Origin: Harmothoe impar
Taxonomy: Eukaryota > Annelida > Polychaeta > Phyllodocida > Polynoidae
Length of the DNA: 64,000 bases
Direction: 5' to 3'
Assembly: GCA_947462335.1 (NCBI GenBank)
Contig: OX381714.1
Span: 52,869,800 to 52,933,799, forward strand
Shown piece by piece: positions 1-11,667 of this stretch. Made by a program: the position numbers and the translations under genes. A model generated the notes under the pieces. That model did not search any database and was not told where the DNA came from. It saw only the letters and a list, made by a program, of their open reading frames with translations. Positions within the stretch are counted from its first letter, which is position 1. Each line of letters begins with the position of its first letter.

Positions 1-120
1 GCAGAATGGAGATTGGCAAAATTGGGATCGGCAGAACGGACATCGGCAGAGCTGCTGCTGTCGGGAGATTCTAGTGGATTCTAATGATCAGAGCATAAGC
101 AGTGTCATTATTCTCAATTT

Positions 121-485
121 TTTTGGTACGAATAGAATTTCAATGCCAGTACCCATAAGTACCAATAGAATCCCATAGGTACCTATTGGATTCTATTGGT
201 AACAATAGAATTCTATCTATATCTATTAGATTCTATGATACATATTGGATTCTATTGGTAACTATTGGATTCTATTGGTACCAAAACTAGAATCACGAAT
301 ATTGTCACTGCTTATCCTCTGATCAATACAATCTATTAGAATCCACTAGCATCTCCCCACAGCAGCAGCTCTCTGTTCTGCCGATGTCCGCGCTGAATCC
401 AATAGTTACCAATAGAATCCAATATAATATAGATACAAATAGAATTCCATTGGCACCAATAGAATCTAAATGGGATTCTATTGAT
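121..485. repeat. AATAGAATCC-type short repeat block
   Basis: Irregular repetition of the words AATAGAATCC, GGATTCTATTGG and GGTACCAATAG in both orientations. The same words recur at about 640-830 and 1570-1735, so AT-rich spacers of one type alternate with the 15-bp arrays. Confidence 0.75.
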
Positions 486-2304
486 ATCTATGGGTACTGG
501 CATGGAGATTGGCAGAACTGAGATTGGTATAATGGAGCTTGGCAAAACAGAGATCGGAAGAACAGACATTGGCAGAACAGAGGTCTAGCACAGAAATCTG
601 CAGAACAGAGATCAGACAGTGGCAGAATGCAGAACCTACGGGATAATATCGGTACCTATTAGATTCTATTGGTACCCACCGGATTCTGTTGGATTCTATT
701 GATCAGAGCATAGAGAGAGACACTATTATAGCTTTGGTACCAATAGAATCCAATAGTTACAAATAGAATCCAATATGTATCAATAGAATCAAATATATAC
801 AAATAGAATCCCTAAGGGATTCTTTTGGTATCTATGGAGAGAACGGAGAGAATCGGCAGAACTGAGATATTCAGAACGGAGATATTCAGATTGGAAATTT
901 GCAGCACAGAGATTGGCAGAATGGGGATTGTCAGAACTGAGATTGGCAGAACAGAGATCAGCAGAATCGACAGCCGCAGAAAAGACAGTGCCAGAATGGA
1001 CTGTGGCAGAACAGAGATCGGCAGAAAGGAGATTGATGGAATGGAGATTGAATGCACAGTGGCAGAATGGAGAGCAGCAGAACCGACAGCGGCAGAACCG
1101 ACAGTGGCAGAAAGGACAGCCACAGAACTGAGATATTCAGAACGGAGATCAACTGAACATAAATTAGCAGAACAGAGATTGAAGGAACGGAGATCAGCAG
1201 AACAGACAGTGGCAGAACGGAGAGTGCCAGAACAGAAAGCGCCAGACTGGAGATCGGCAGAAGGGACAGCGGCAGAACGGACAATGGGAGAACGGAGATC
1301 GGCAGAATTGAGATATTCAGAATGGAGATCGGTCGAGCGGAGATTAGCAAAATGGAGAGGAGATTAGCAAAATGGAGATCAGCAGAACGGAGATCATCAG
1401 AGCGGAGATCGGCAGAATATCAATCGGCAGAACAGACATTGGCAGAACGGAGATCAGCAGAATGGACATCGGCAAAACGGACATTGGCAGAACAGAGAGC
1501 TGCTGCTGTGGGGAGATTCTAGCGGATTTTAATAGATTGTATTGATCAGAGGATAAGCAGTGACGATATTCATGATTCTGGTTTTGGTACCAATAGAATC
1601 CAATAGTTATCAATAGTATTCAGTATGTATCATAGAATCCAATAGAAACAAATATAATTTGATTGGTACAAATAGAATCCAATAAGTATCAATACCATCC
1701 AATAGGTACCTACAGGATTCTATTGGGTACTGGCATTGAGATCGGCAGAATGGAGATCTACAGAACGGAGATCAATAGAACAGAGATTGGCAGAAAGGAG
1801 ATCAACGGAACAGAGATTAGCAGAACAGACAGCAGCAGAACTTACAGCAACAGAACGGAGAGTGGCAGAAAGGAGAGTGGCAGAACAGAGAGTGGCAGAA
1901 CGGAGAGTAGCAGAACGGAGAGTGGCAGAACAGAGAGTGGCAGAACGGAGATCAACAGAACTGAGAACAAGTGAATGGAGATTGGCAGAACTGAGATCGG
2001 CGCAATGGAAATCAGCAGAATGGAGAACAGAGATTGGCAGAAAGGAGATCAACGGAACAGAGATTAGCAGAACAGACAGCAACAGAACTTACAGCAACAG
2101 AACGGAGAGTGGCAGAACGGAGAGTGGCAGAACAGAGATCAGCGCAAAGGAAATCAGCAGAATGGAGAACAGAGATTGACTGAACCGAGATTGGGAGAAT
2201 GGAGAGCCACAAAATGGAGAGTGGCATAACGGAGATCAGCAGAACGGAGATTGGCAGAACAGAGAGTGGCAGAACAGAGAGTGGCAGAATGGAGAGTGGC
2301 AAAA

Positions 2305-2470
2305 TCACAGCTGGAATTGCATAATATTACCAAAAATGTGGTATTTTTGACGGCCAGTGGAGGGGACTAGAAATGAACTCCCCAAAATGGTAAAATAGTA
2401 TGGCTTGCATTTTTCCATATTGTATCAATATAAATAGAGTTAAATCCACTACAATAGACTGAATAGAAAT
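2305..2470 (+). repeat. Interspersed unit, copy 1
   Basis: About 165 bp containing GACGGCCAGTGGAGGGGACT and the block AACTCCCCAAAATGGTAAAA. It is nearly identical to 2965-3130, so unit plus adjoining 15-bp array was duplicated with a period of about 660 bp. Part of it lies inverted at 34360-34446. Confidence 0.85.
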
Positions 2471-2964
2471 GGACATTGGCAGAACTGAGATCGGCGGAAT
2501 GGAGATTGGCAGAAAGGGGACTGGCAGAATGGAGAGCGGCAGAATGGAAAGCGGCAGAACGGAGAGTGGCAGAATGGAGAGTGGCAGAATGGAGAGTGGC
2601 AGAATGGAGAGTGGCAGAATGGAGATGGGCAGAATGGAGATGGCCAGAACAGAGGGTGGCAGAATGGAGAGTGGCAGAACGGAGAGTGGCAGAACAGAGA
2701 GTAACAGAATGGAGAGTGGCAGAACGGAGATCAATAAAACTGAGAGCAACTGAATGGAGATCGGCAGAACGGATATCGGTAGAACTGAGATCGGCCCAAT
2801 GGAGATCAGCAGAATGGAGGTCAACAGAACGGAGATTGACTGAACCGAGATTGGGAGAATGGAGAGCCGCAAAACGGAAAGTGGCATAATGGAGATCGGC
2901 AGAACGGAGATCGGCAGAACAGAGAGTGGCAGAACAGAGAGTGGCAGAATGGAGAGTGGCAAAA

Positions 2965-3130
2965 TCACAGTTTGAATTGCATAATATTACCAAAAATGTG
3001 GTATTTTTGACGGCCAGTGGAGGGGACTAAAAATGAACTCCCCAAAATGGTAAAATAGTATGGCTTGCATTCTTCCATATTGTATCAATATAAATAGAGT
3101 TAAATCCACTACAATAGACTGAATAGAAAT
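2965..3130 (+). repeat. Interspersed unit, copy 2
   Basis: Second copy of the 165-bp unit seen at 2305-2470, differing at only a few bases. Confidence 0.85.
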
Positions 3131-3420
3131 GGGCAGAAGGGATATGGGCAGAACTGAGATCGTCGGAATGGGGATCGGCAGAATGGAGATGGGCAGAACA
3201 GAGAGTGGCAGAACGTAGAGTGGCAGAATGGAGATCGGCAGAGCGGAGAGTGGCAGAATAAAAATCCACAGAATGGAAATTGGCGAAATGGACAGCAAAC
3301 AGATGGACAACGGTAGATTGGACAGCAGCAGAATGGATAGCAGCAGAACGGATATCGACAGAACGAAAATCGGCAGAACGGAGATCAGCTGAACGGCAAT
3401 CGGCAGATCCAATATATATC

Positions 3421-3955
3421 TAAAATGTTTTACTTTCACGTTGTAGTAAATTAGTACACCAGATACCCTACTGCCATAGCGTTCTAAAACGTTTCATTTT
3501 CAGGGTATAGTATAAGAGTACAATAGTTACCCTACTGCCATAGCGTTCTAAAACGTTTTATTTTCAGGTTATAGTATAAGAGTACAATAGTTACCCTACT
3601 GCCCTAGCGTTCTAAAACGTTTTATTTTCAGGTTATAGTATGAGAGTACAATAGATACCCTACTGCCATGGCGTTCTAAAACGTTTTATTTTCAGGTTAT
3701 AGTATAAGAGTACAATAGTTACCCTACTGCCATAGCGTTCTAAAACGTTTTATTTTCAGGTTATAGTATAAGAGTACAATAGTTACCCTACTGCCATAGC
3801 GTTCTAAAACGTTTTATTTTCAGGTTATAGTATAAGAGTACAATAGATACCCTACTGCCATGGCGTTCTAAAACGTTTTATTTTCAGGTTATAGTATAAG
3901 AGTACAATAGTTACCCTACTGCCATAGCGTTCTAAAACGTTCTAAAACGTTCTCA
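3421..3955 (+). repeat. 64-bp tandem satellite, about 8 copies
   Basis: The words TAGCGTTCTAAAACGTTTTA, TTTTCAGGTTATAGTAT and ACAATAGTTACCCTACTGCC recur every 64 bp (for example TAGCG at 3477, 3541, 3605). Neighbouring copies differ at a few positions only. The last copy decays into a short AACGTTCT duplication near 3940. Confidence 0.93.
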
Positions 3956-4433
3956 AGCTGTAGTATAAGAGTACATTAGATAAGATAAGAGTATAAAAAG
4001 GCGTATTTAAACGTTTTAATACTCTCCTATGCATATCACAGGCAGAAGTGCCAAGTCCTGCTAAAGCGTATTGGGAACAAATGCTAATTAGCCTGAAATT
4101 TATCATATCATATGGTAAAACTAATGAAATTCTGAGATGATACTCAACTAGAAGCATCTAAGCATAGTAAAAACTCAAAATAATTTGAATAGAGCTATTA
4201 TATCATTACAATATGTACAACTATATTTACCATGTATTTTCAAATATTGCAAAATTAGGATATAATCGATTTTCATGGTTAATTATTACTAATAAAACAT
4301 TAAGTTATGAAGTATGGGAAGGCAGTAGTCATAGTACCTTCTATCATGCATATACATCATAAAAGAAATAGTAACAATCTAGTGTAATATGGCCCTTATA
4401 TATTACATTGAAAACCTTGAAATATGTGAACAT

Positions 4434-4640
4434 CACTGGCGTTTGGGGCCATCATCCAGCCAGATACCTGGCATTTAGAGGGCCCTTTTTACACCCCACA
4501 TCAGTACGTTCTGGGGGGCCCCTGACATAAAGCACTGGCGTTTTGAGGGTCATTTTTACACCCCACATCAGTACGTTCTGGGGGGCCCCTGGCATAAAGC
4601 ACTGGCGTTTGTAGGGCCGTTTTTACACCCCACATCAGAA
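4434..4640 (+). repeat. About 67-bp tandem repeat, 3 copies
   Basis: CACTGGCGTTT, TTTTTACACCCCACATCAG and ACGTTCTGGGGGGCCCCTG repeat three times at a spacing of about 65-67 bp; the third copy is cut short. Confidence 0.85.
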
Positions 4641-4659
4641 CGCTATAGTGGTGCTAAGG

Positions 4660-4870
4660 ATATACCATAGTTCAGGGTCAAACACACTTAGAAACAAGAC
4701 ATATAGACTGTATTACAGTGTCAAACACACCCATAAACAACACACACACAACCGTAATAAGGGTCAAACACACCTAACTACAATGCATATAGACTGTAGT
4801 TAAGGATTGAACGCACCTATAAACAACACATATCTAGACCATAGTACAGGGTCAAACACACAGAGCGTAG
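4660..4870 (+). repeat. About 55-bp degenerate tandem repeat
   Basis: The words AGGGTCAAACACAC, AAACAACACATAT and AGACTGTA recur four to five times with irregular spacing. Confidence 0.7.
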
Positions 4871-5827
4871 TACGGATTTATGTGTGATGAGGTAGAATTT
4901 TTTTCTGGATTCTTTAGGAAGTGATCAATTTCAACAACATGGGTGGTTGAAAATAGGCGTGTGCACAGTAGTGGGGTTCCTTAGCAAAATGATCATTCAT
5001 TTTGTGATAGAAGCATATAATTTGGTCCAGATATGTTTTTTCATATTAAGATGGGAGGCACCTGGAACTTTGATTTCATCAGCCATTTTCGACTACATGT
5101 AGTAAGTTAACTAGAAAATCTGTAAATTTTCCATTGCTTTTTTAAGATAGACCATCCACTGTCAAATGATGCTAACTTCCTAATCAGAGGAAATCCCCAT
5201 ATAGACACTAAGTGCTCCACTTATTTAATTTAGATATCCTAACCTATTTCAACTTCATTTGCATAATTTGCGTATTTCAGCTCAAAATCTTTATTACATG
5301 TTCAAATTTTCTGAAAGGTACCAAAGCTAGTCAAAATATACCTTGATAAGTGCCTTTTCAGTAAAAAATGAGAGGTGCCTTGAATTTTGAATCATTAGGT
5401 CATTTTGGAACATCTAAAGCTCTATAATCTTTATTTCAGACTTCGGATCTTAGGCCCGTAATTCTAGGCTTTTATTCCTTTCCATCAGTCTTGGGCACCG
5501 CTCACGGGCTTCTTTACCTTTGTAGTAACTTCTTGTCCCTCATATGGACTTTTACCATTCTGGGGGTCCTAAGGCTTCTGGTGGTAATTTGCCTCTACTA
5601 TAGGCTTACCCAAGCTACCTAGGAGTATTTGGGGGTTTAGATGGTCCATGCAACCCCTCTGTGTTTCTTCAGCTCCTTGTATAGGCTTTCTAGGGCATCC
5701 TTCTAGGAATCCCTTGTCCCTCAAATCAAGAGGTATAAACCCTTAGTAAAAGCTTTTCAAGCCATTTTGCTGGTATATTACAGAGTAGCTGTAGGGGCTG
5801 TACATTATTACAGGAACATTCCCTGGG

Positions 5828-5938
5828 TTAAGCCTTTGCTGACCATAGTTAATGCTTAGTCAGCCATGGCATCAACTATAATTGATTCTCAGCCAGCCAT
5901 GGCATCAACTGTAGCTTATGCTCGGCCACAAAGGGTTA
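5828..5938 (+). mobile_element. Relic of a TTAA-flanked MITE with CATCAACTATA repeats
   Basis: Begins GGGTTAAGCCTTTGCTG, ends CACAAAGGGTTAATG, and contains GCCATGGCATCAACTATA tandem units. The layout matches the better preserved copy at 8519-8722. Confidence 0.6.
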
Positions 5939-6129
5939 ATGACAACATCAAGAATAAGAATAGAAGTAAGAATTCTGAGATAAAACCTTTTGGCTTAGTC
6001 ATGTAAATTGAGACAATGCTCATCCCTTGGGGTCTATCTCAAGATATGAACATTTGGATCAGAAATGTATACCAGAATGTGACTAGTCTATGGGACCTAT
6101 CTTGAGATAGTTCTTCTTGGCCTATAAAT

Positions 6130-6420
6130 ATATACTGGAAAATACATAGCCCACAGGACTTATCTTGAGATAGGACCTTTTGCCTCTATAAAATTTCTTC
6201 TTAAAAGCTAATACCTTAGTACCAAAACATCTTATAACAAGATAGGACCTTTTGCCTCAATGAAATTGGTTCTTAATACCTAATGTCATAGTACCAAAAC
6301 ATCTTATTGCAAAATAGGACCTTTTTGCCTCAATGAAATTGGTTCATCACGGATAGTGCCACAGTGCCAAAACATCTTATTACAAGATAGGACATACTGG
6401 CACATATTATAAGAAATTAA
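6130..6420 (+). repeat. About 80-bp tandem repeat, 3 copies
   Basis: GATAGGACCTTTTGCCTC, ATGAAATTGGTTC and ACCAAAACATCTTAT recur three times at about 80 bp. The block lies inside the 4968-6790 inverted-repeat element. Confidence 0.8.
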
Positions 6421-6954
6421 CTAACTTGTAAACATAAGACCAATAGGTCCCATCTGAAGATACATCATATTGGCTCTAACTAGAATGGAAGGCATTTGAG
6501 ATACTACCTTTTTTCTCACACTATACAGAAAACATGAGATGATGCGGAATTGAAAGGAGATTCTAGTCAATATGAAATATGAAAATCAGCAAAAATGCTA
6601 TATAAGACCTTTTGGTTATCGACCCTCGAAATGTTGATTACATTGAGTCTTCAACTTATAATTCAGAATTCCAGGTGCCTCCCATCCTGAAAGGAAAAAT
6701 ACCCTACAAAGCATATTGGGACCAAATTATATGCTTCTATCACAAAATGAACGATCATCCATATAGTGGGAGCTAAGGAACCCCACTACAGGCCATTTGA
6801 AGCAGAGTAATACTCAGAATTTTACAGTCAAATAAGTTTTTACACTTTCAAGAGGGAGACAAATCTTTTAGAAATAAATTTGCTGGAAAAGTAGATAATT
6901 CTAGATTATGAGAAGGTACCAGGGTGTTTCTTCAGGTGCAGAAATAGAAATCTG

Positions 6955-7490
6955 CCCAATGTATAAGCCTGTCCCATGTATTGGCCTGCCCCATGTATGA
7001 GCCTGCCCCATGTATGAGCCTGCCCCATGTATGAGCCTGCCCCATGTATGAGCCTGCCCCATGTATGAGCCTGCCCCATGTATGAGCCTGCCCCATGTAT
7101 GAGCCTGCCCCATGTATGAGCCTACCCCATGAATAAGCCTGACCTGTGTATAAGCCTGACCTGTGTATAAGCCTGACCTGTGTATAAGCCTGACCTGTGT
7201 ATAAGCCTGTCCCATGTATAAGCCTGCCCCATGTATGAGCCTGCCAATGTATAAGCCTGCCCCATGTACAAGCCTGCCCATGTATGAGCCTACCCCATGT
7301 AAAAGCCTGCCCCATGTATAAGCCTGCCCTATGTATAAGTTTGCCCTGTGTATAAGCCTGTCCAATATATAACTCTGCACTGTGTATGAGCCTGCCATAT
7401 GTATAAGCCTGCCCCAATGATAGACCTGCCCTGTGCATACACCTGCCCTATGTATGAGCCTGCGCCATGTATACCCGTGCTCTGTTTATA
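6955..7490 (-). repeat. 17-bp minisatellite, about 30 copies
   Basis: Units of GCCTGCCCCATGTATGA and variants (GCCTGACCTGTGTATAA) run without a break. The two 165-168-codon minus-strand ORFs over this block (translated AYTWGRLIHGAGSYMGQ-like) are products of the 17-bp period and are not treated as genes. Confidence 0.92.
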
Positions 7491-7699
7491 AGCCTGGCCA
7501 TGCAGTTTGCAGGTTGGTACTTATATACACATGGACCTATACACAGGGACATATGGCTTTGGTATGTACTATCATGATGAAGGGTACTCAGACGCTGAGC
7601 CATAACATTGTAAATAGGGAGATCAAATCAGACAGGCAGAAATGGTAATGGCCGCCAGTACAAATAAATCATTAGCTCCGGTACAGCGTCAATATAGTC

Positions 7700-8230
7700 A
7701 TGATAGTGTTACCAGGTGGAAGACTGCCTGGAGTAACAGTACAGCCTGTAGAACGCACCCAGCCCGTTATTACAGGTCACACAGCCTGGTATACAGGGTT
7801 GTATAGCTACAGCACTGTGTTTTTACCATAGCTTTCATGTAACCCTATTTGCGATTTTTATAGGATATTTGCGAAAAATAAAGCCCCCTTTAGTATATAA
7901 ATCAATATATTACCTACCAAATTATAGATGCAATTAGTGCATGGTCCATTGCATTCATGAGTAATTACAAGTTTAAATCTGTACATTGTCTGGTTTTGGG
8001 CACATAGAGCATGGTATAGCAGCTGTATATGTTGGGAGAAGGTGTGAAAGCCTGACCCCCAGCCTGCTATATCAGGTTAATGTGCTGGGAGAGTGTGAAC
8101 AACCTGACTTAACACCCTGCCTGTAAAGACTCCCGGCCTGCTAAACCAGGCTGGGCAGCCTGCATTAACAGGCTGCCTAGAAATACGGGCCAGGCTGTAT
8201 CTCTTGTCCAGTCCTCCACCTGGTTACCCT
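7700..8230 (+). repeat. Dispersed repeat, copy 1 (partner at 61345-61850)
   Basis: GGTGGAAGACTGCCTGGA, ACAGGGTTGTATAGCTACAG, AATAAAGCCCCCTTTAGTAT and GGAGAAGGTGTGAAAGCCTGA occur in the same order and orientation at 61345-61850. There are frequent CAGCCTG/GGCTG words. No coding signal. Confidence 0.85.
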
Positions 8231-8518
8231 GTGTATCCCTGGTAAGGGCAGAAAGTGCCAGCAGGTTATTAGTCCCTGGTACAGGGTCAATACAGTGTTA
8301 TTCTCTCCTGGGAAACCAGTGTGAGGTTGCCCCGGCGTTGGAGTGATCCAATACCATCCCATAAGTCTGGCCTGGGTACCCCCAATGCTTGCAGAAGCTC
8401 GCCCTAGTTTGCTGAGGTGTATCCCTGGTGAGGGCAGTTAGTACCAACAGGACGTTAGAGCTGCTATACCAGTTGACACACTCAAACCTACATTTTTATC
8501 TGTATATCAGATGATGGT

Positions 8519-8722
8519 TTAACCCTTTGAGGGCGGTCAAAAATTGATAAATGTAGCTGGGAGGGCGAGAGTTTTTGCAGGAATTTTGCCTAAGGACGAG
8601 GCCTTGCTGAATTCAATGATGATGACTATAGTCGATGCTCGCCCTGCCATGGCATCAACTATAGTCGATGCTTGCCCAGCCATGGCATCAACTATAGTCG
8701 ATGCTCGCCCAAAAAGGGTTAA
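8519..8722. mobile_element. piggyBac-like MITE with TTAA target site
   Basis: TTAA (8519-8522) is followed by CCCTTTGAGGGCGG, and the other end reads CGCCCAAAAAGGG followed by TTAA (8719-8722). TTAA duplication with CCC termini is the piggyBac-type pattern. The interior carries three copies of ATCAACTATAGTCGATGCT at about 36-bp spacing. Confidence 0.75.
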
Positions 8723-8879
8723 CGCATTCCCTCATACAATCTGCCATTTATTTTGGCAAGAGATTAATAATATATACAATACAAGACTTCAATTCCAGTT
8801 ATTATTTATATTCTGGTGGGGTTTGAGAATTTAATGTTGAAAGCGGACATCAGGTGGCAGCACTGAGTGGACTCCTACC

Positions 8880-9400
8880 TAAAAAGGTTCCATTGCTGAT
8901 CTTACCAACAGAGTCTACTATTACCTGGTGTAACTCTACAGATGGCACTACCTTCTTGATGTAATTAAGTGCTGGATAGAATGCTGGAAGCATTCTATTT
9001 TTTGTTTGAATTTAGCACTGTTAAAGGTCATAAAACAGATTGAGATCTTACCAGTACACTGTACTAAGAAGACCCTTCATAGATATGCAGAAAGTGAACT
9101 ACCTCTATATCCAAGGTGGTATGGCAGCTTATGGGGAGGTCTCAACAGCAATCCAGATAAACATATTTTCATGTATTATTTGTTACAGATGGGTTGGAAC
9201 TATATGTACGAAATATCAAGTTGACCATATTGAATGACTGTATAAAATTATTTCCATTTTATAAGCTTATAAATGCTGTGGAATCTCAATGGAATAAAAA
9301 AACTTTCTTTTTTAGCTGTTTTTCCCTAGAACTGTGCATGCATTATGGGTTAGAATTATGATATAGTTAAATGATCTAATAATTCTTGACTAATCGTGTG
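8880..9400. other. Unassigned non-coding stretch
   Basis: Two overlapping 65-72 codon ORFs at 9006-9237 show no recognisable motif, no splice context and no repeated structure. I see no gene here. Confidence 0.5.
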
Positions 9401-9418
9401 ATTTCCTGGAGCGTTTTT

Positions 9419-9579
9419 TTTCAATTTGCATTTTTAAGGGCTACATAGCTGTCGGAAGTTACATGGTTACCAAAAAATGGTAATTTTCACAATTATTTCT
9501 TAACAATTTTTGGTTGCCATGCAACTTTGAACAGCTCTGTAAACCTTAAAATGCAAATTTGAATAAAAGAAAAAAAAGG
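9419..9579. mobile_element. Foldback (palindromic) MITE
   Basis: TTCAATTTGCATTTTTAAGG on the left pairs with CCTTAAAATGCAAATTTGAA on the right. The inner sequence is also self-complementary (TTACATGGTTACC against GGTTGCCATGCAA). The element is essentially one hairpin. Confidence 0.75.
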
Positions 9580-9814
9580 TTCCTGGTACAGGGGTCATCA
9601 TAAGGTTACCCTGTGTATCCCTGGGGATGCATTCAACATTGTATGAACCCCACCAACAACACCAAGCATCACACCGTTTATAAAGTACTTATAATTAGTA
9701 AGCCCATATAATATATGTGAAATGTGTTAACCATGGAATAGCTTGACCTGTACTAATACTATCTGTGAAAGTTCATTACCAGAAACATAGACCCAATATA
9801 TATTTTATATTGAT

Positions 9815-10286
9815 CAGAGCAAGATGGCCGACCCAGAGTGAACGCTCCAAAATCGGGGGACCGGACATTCGAGTTTTTATAAGGGTAAAACCTGATTCCT
9901 CACGTTAGCCAAAAACACAAAGGGTGCCGATAAGCCGCGACACTACCCCCGCGCCGAAATTACGTGACGCTACCCTTGGAACTCCGCCTAAATCAACAAA
10001 ATGTCCGAGGTGAAGAGACCGCAACGCAAGAAGAAGGGCTTGACAGCAGCCTCGCTATTGCCCGAGGTGATTGACACTGTATTATCGCTCGAGAAACGCC
10101 TGGAGCAGGTTGAAAATGATGGCTTAAAGACTGCTAAGTTATTAACAGGGCTCGAGGACAGGATGTTAGAAACAAGGTTAGGAACGCTGGAGTATGACAC
10201 CTGAGAAACCACCAAACTACTGTCGGAACTTACCACCAAAGTCAACGATTTGGCAAACACGGTGGGTACGCTGAATGACAGTGGGG
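9815..10286 (+). mobile_element. LINE-A, 5' segment (5' UTR and start of ORF1)
   Basis: A G/C-richer leader is followed by an ORF1 start at 10001 whose protein begins with basic residues (MSEVKRPQRKKKG) and continues into a heptad-like region, as in LINE-B ORF1. The segment stops at 10286 where the DNA transposon begins and resumes at 26801. The 5' boundary is approximate. Confidence 0.75.
10001..10286 (+). pseudogene. LINE-A ORF1, N-terminal part, stop codon and interrupted
   Basis: This is the N-terminal, probably coiled-coil part of a LINE ORF1 RNA-binding protein. The frame runs from ATG 10001 to an in-frame TGA at 10202-10204, then stays open through residues KVNDLANTVGTLNDSG up to the transposon end. 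ORF1 of the neighbouring LINE-B has the same order: basic N-terminus, helical region, then the KVVIIEG-type domain. The matching C-terminal half lies at 26801 onward. If the transposon is removed at TGAGTCC/GGACTCA with one shared G, the two halves join in frame, which supports insertion into a once continuous ORF. The TGA must be a later mutation. Not functional. Confidence 0.75.
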
Positions 10287-10910
10287 TGAGTCCATCTATA
10301 ATTGACCAATGGCTCCCGGATGACCATCTCGGAATTCATCCTAATTGAGTGGGATGATGGCCCAATATCTTCTGAGTAACATCTGTAAATATGGACTCCG
10401 AATTCCAAGCAGTTTGGATGTGGCAACCATATTAGTGAAGGGTAGTGGGCTCATCAAAAGCAGATCTTAAAGCTGGTCAATTTTCACGAGTGTCCCATGT
10501 GAAAACTATGGCAACAGGGAACCCCCAACTATGGCAATGAAATATTCTATGTATGGACAGGGGACACAACATATAAGATTTAAGATATCTCTCAACTTGT
10601 AGGGGCAGGACGACTCCAAACTCAGTCAAAAATGAGGCAAACATTGGAAAAGTCCAACATTTGAAATGTCACCTAGATCAGATTACTGATCAAAACACAC
10701 CTATAGATTTAAAAATGGTGATAACATACACAGTTCTATTGGACATAGCAAGATATACTCTAGAAATACCATACAGGGGGCACTAGGGGTGATCAAAGTT
10801 GGGTCACTTATCAAAATGACCCAACTTTGATGGTCTTTTCCTATGTGTGCAATAACTTGAAACACTTGGCTTTATTTTTTTCTTGAAAAATTGCATCAGT
10901 GTCTTTCAAT
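10287..10910 (+). repeat. Left terminal inverted repeat of the 16.5-kb transposon
   Basis: Its reverse complement matches 26229-26800 over nearly the full length, for example CAAACATTGGAAAAGTCCAA here against TTGGACTTTTCCAATGTTTG on the right. The left copy has about 65 extra bases near 10745-10815. The inner border is TCTTTCAAT followed by GGCGCC. Confidence 0.92.
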
Positions 10911-11016
10911 GGGGCGCCACGTTAGTAGTTCGTCCGCATGTCACGAGATGGCGCCACTGTTTTAGGAGTGTGAGCGCGTCACGGTAGGCGGCGAGGGGAG
11001 CTGAGCAGACGACAAG
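10911..11016 (+). promoter_or_regulatory. Likely promoter / 5' leader of the YqaJ gene
   Basis: The 106 bp between the inner border of the left TIR and the SAP exon ATG are markedly more G/C- and CpG-rich than the TIR and contain GGCGCCAC twice (about 10912 and 10951). The position, right at the TIR border, suits a transposon-internal promoter. No TATA box is evident. Confidence 0.45.
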
Positions 11017-11129
11017 ATGGCGACAGGAGATGATTGTAAATATGATAAATGGAGTTGTCAAAAGCTGAAATCTGAACTAACCAGAAGAGGTGCGAAGAAC
11101 GGAGGCAAAAAGGCAGTACTACTGGAGAG
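11017..11129 (+). CDS. Exon 1 of the YqaJ gene: SAP motif
   Basis: ATG follows ACAAG in a G/C-rich leader. The exon encodes KLKSELTRRGAKNGGKKAVL, and with the first codons of exon 2 (RLLAYDR) forms the two helices of a SAP motif (L..L..RG....G.K..L..RL). It ends GAGAG/GTAGGT in phase 2. SAP motifs bind DNA, often AT-rich DNA. Confidence 0.85.
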
Positions 11130-11472
11130 GTAGGTGTTGTTTTAAGAAGGTGATAGTTAGTAGAATGCTTATTAGATTCAGCTAAATAGATCTATCACCC
11201 CATTATCGTCCATTATCACTGGTCTGCTGTTGACAGTGTTGTGGTCTGTTATTGTGATCTAGACACGTAGGCAGTGTTGGGGTCCTTGAGGGGGGGTCCC
11301 CCATGTCCCATGTCGATTTTAAGAAATGCCCATATCGCTATATTGATTTTAAGAAACCCACCATGTCCCATGTCACTGACGGACCTGAAGGTCCCATAGT
11401 GTCACCCCTCCCTGTCCCGGGTGCCACCCTTGTCCCTGTCACTCTGACCCCGACTCACTGTCCCACATTGAG

Positions 11473-11667
11473 TACTGTAAACGTATATATTTTCGCGGAT
11501 TTCGCGGATTTTAAAATCCGCGAAAATATGTACAGAGCGAAAATTAATACAGTGTAATCATACTACTACCATCTTCCAAAATTCGCGAATTTAAATAAAC
11601 GTGAAAACGTATTTTCAAGCAAATTCGCAGAAATTTATACACGCGAAAAAATATACGCTTACAGTAT
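11473..11667. mobile_element. Tc1/mariner-type MITE (TA, CTGTAAACG ends), copy 1
   Basis: TACTGTAAACGTATATATTT on the left pairs with ATATACGCTTACAGTA on the right, flanked by TA. The interior is self-complementary around CGCGGATTTTAAAATCCGCG. A related element is at 57481-57687. Confidence 0.75.

Larger units (their letters stand above)
1..3415. repeat. 15-bp minisatellite arrays (GAGAGTGGCAGAACG-like units)
   Basis: Blocks at about 1-60, 500-640, 825-1520, 1735-2300, 2465-2960 and 3120-3415 are built from 15-bp units of the type GAGAGTGGCAGAACG or GAGATCGGCAGAACG. Because the unit is a multiple of three and poor in stop triplets, several frames on both strands stay open for 60-210 codons and translate to pentapeptide repeats: AEWRV on the plus strand, SATLH/SADLR or LPLSI on the minus strand. 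I regard these ORFs as by-products of the repeat unless transcription is shown. Confidence 0.9.
4968..6790. mobile_element. Non-coding DNA element with inverted ends of at least 120 bp
   Basis: The left end (about 4968-5095) contains GTGGGGTTCCTTAGC, TTCATTTTGTGATAGAAGC and GATGGGAGGCACCTGGAA in that order. The complement of about 6615-6790 has the same words in the same order, so the two ends are inverted copies about 1.8 kb apart. I see no protein-coding segment between them; the interior is AT-rich and holds a tandem block at 6130-6420. A non-autonomous DNA transposon is the simplest reading. Target duplications were not found. Confidence 0.65.

Noticed and set aside
3421..3955. Regular 64-bp repeats resembling a CRISPR array
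   Set aside because: The whole 64-bp unit repeats with no unique spacers, in animal DNA. It is a satellite.
6901..7438. Two overlapping minus-strand ORFs of 165 and 168 codons
   Set aside because: Both are translations of a 17-bp minisatellite in different frames; no motif, no splice context.
10280..10290. A 2- or 3-bp target duplication for the 16.5-kb transposon
   Set aside because: Left flank GTGGGG and right flank GCCAGT share only one G next to TGAGTCC/GGACTCA; AT, TWA and TTAA are all absent. Left unresolved.
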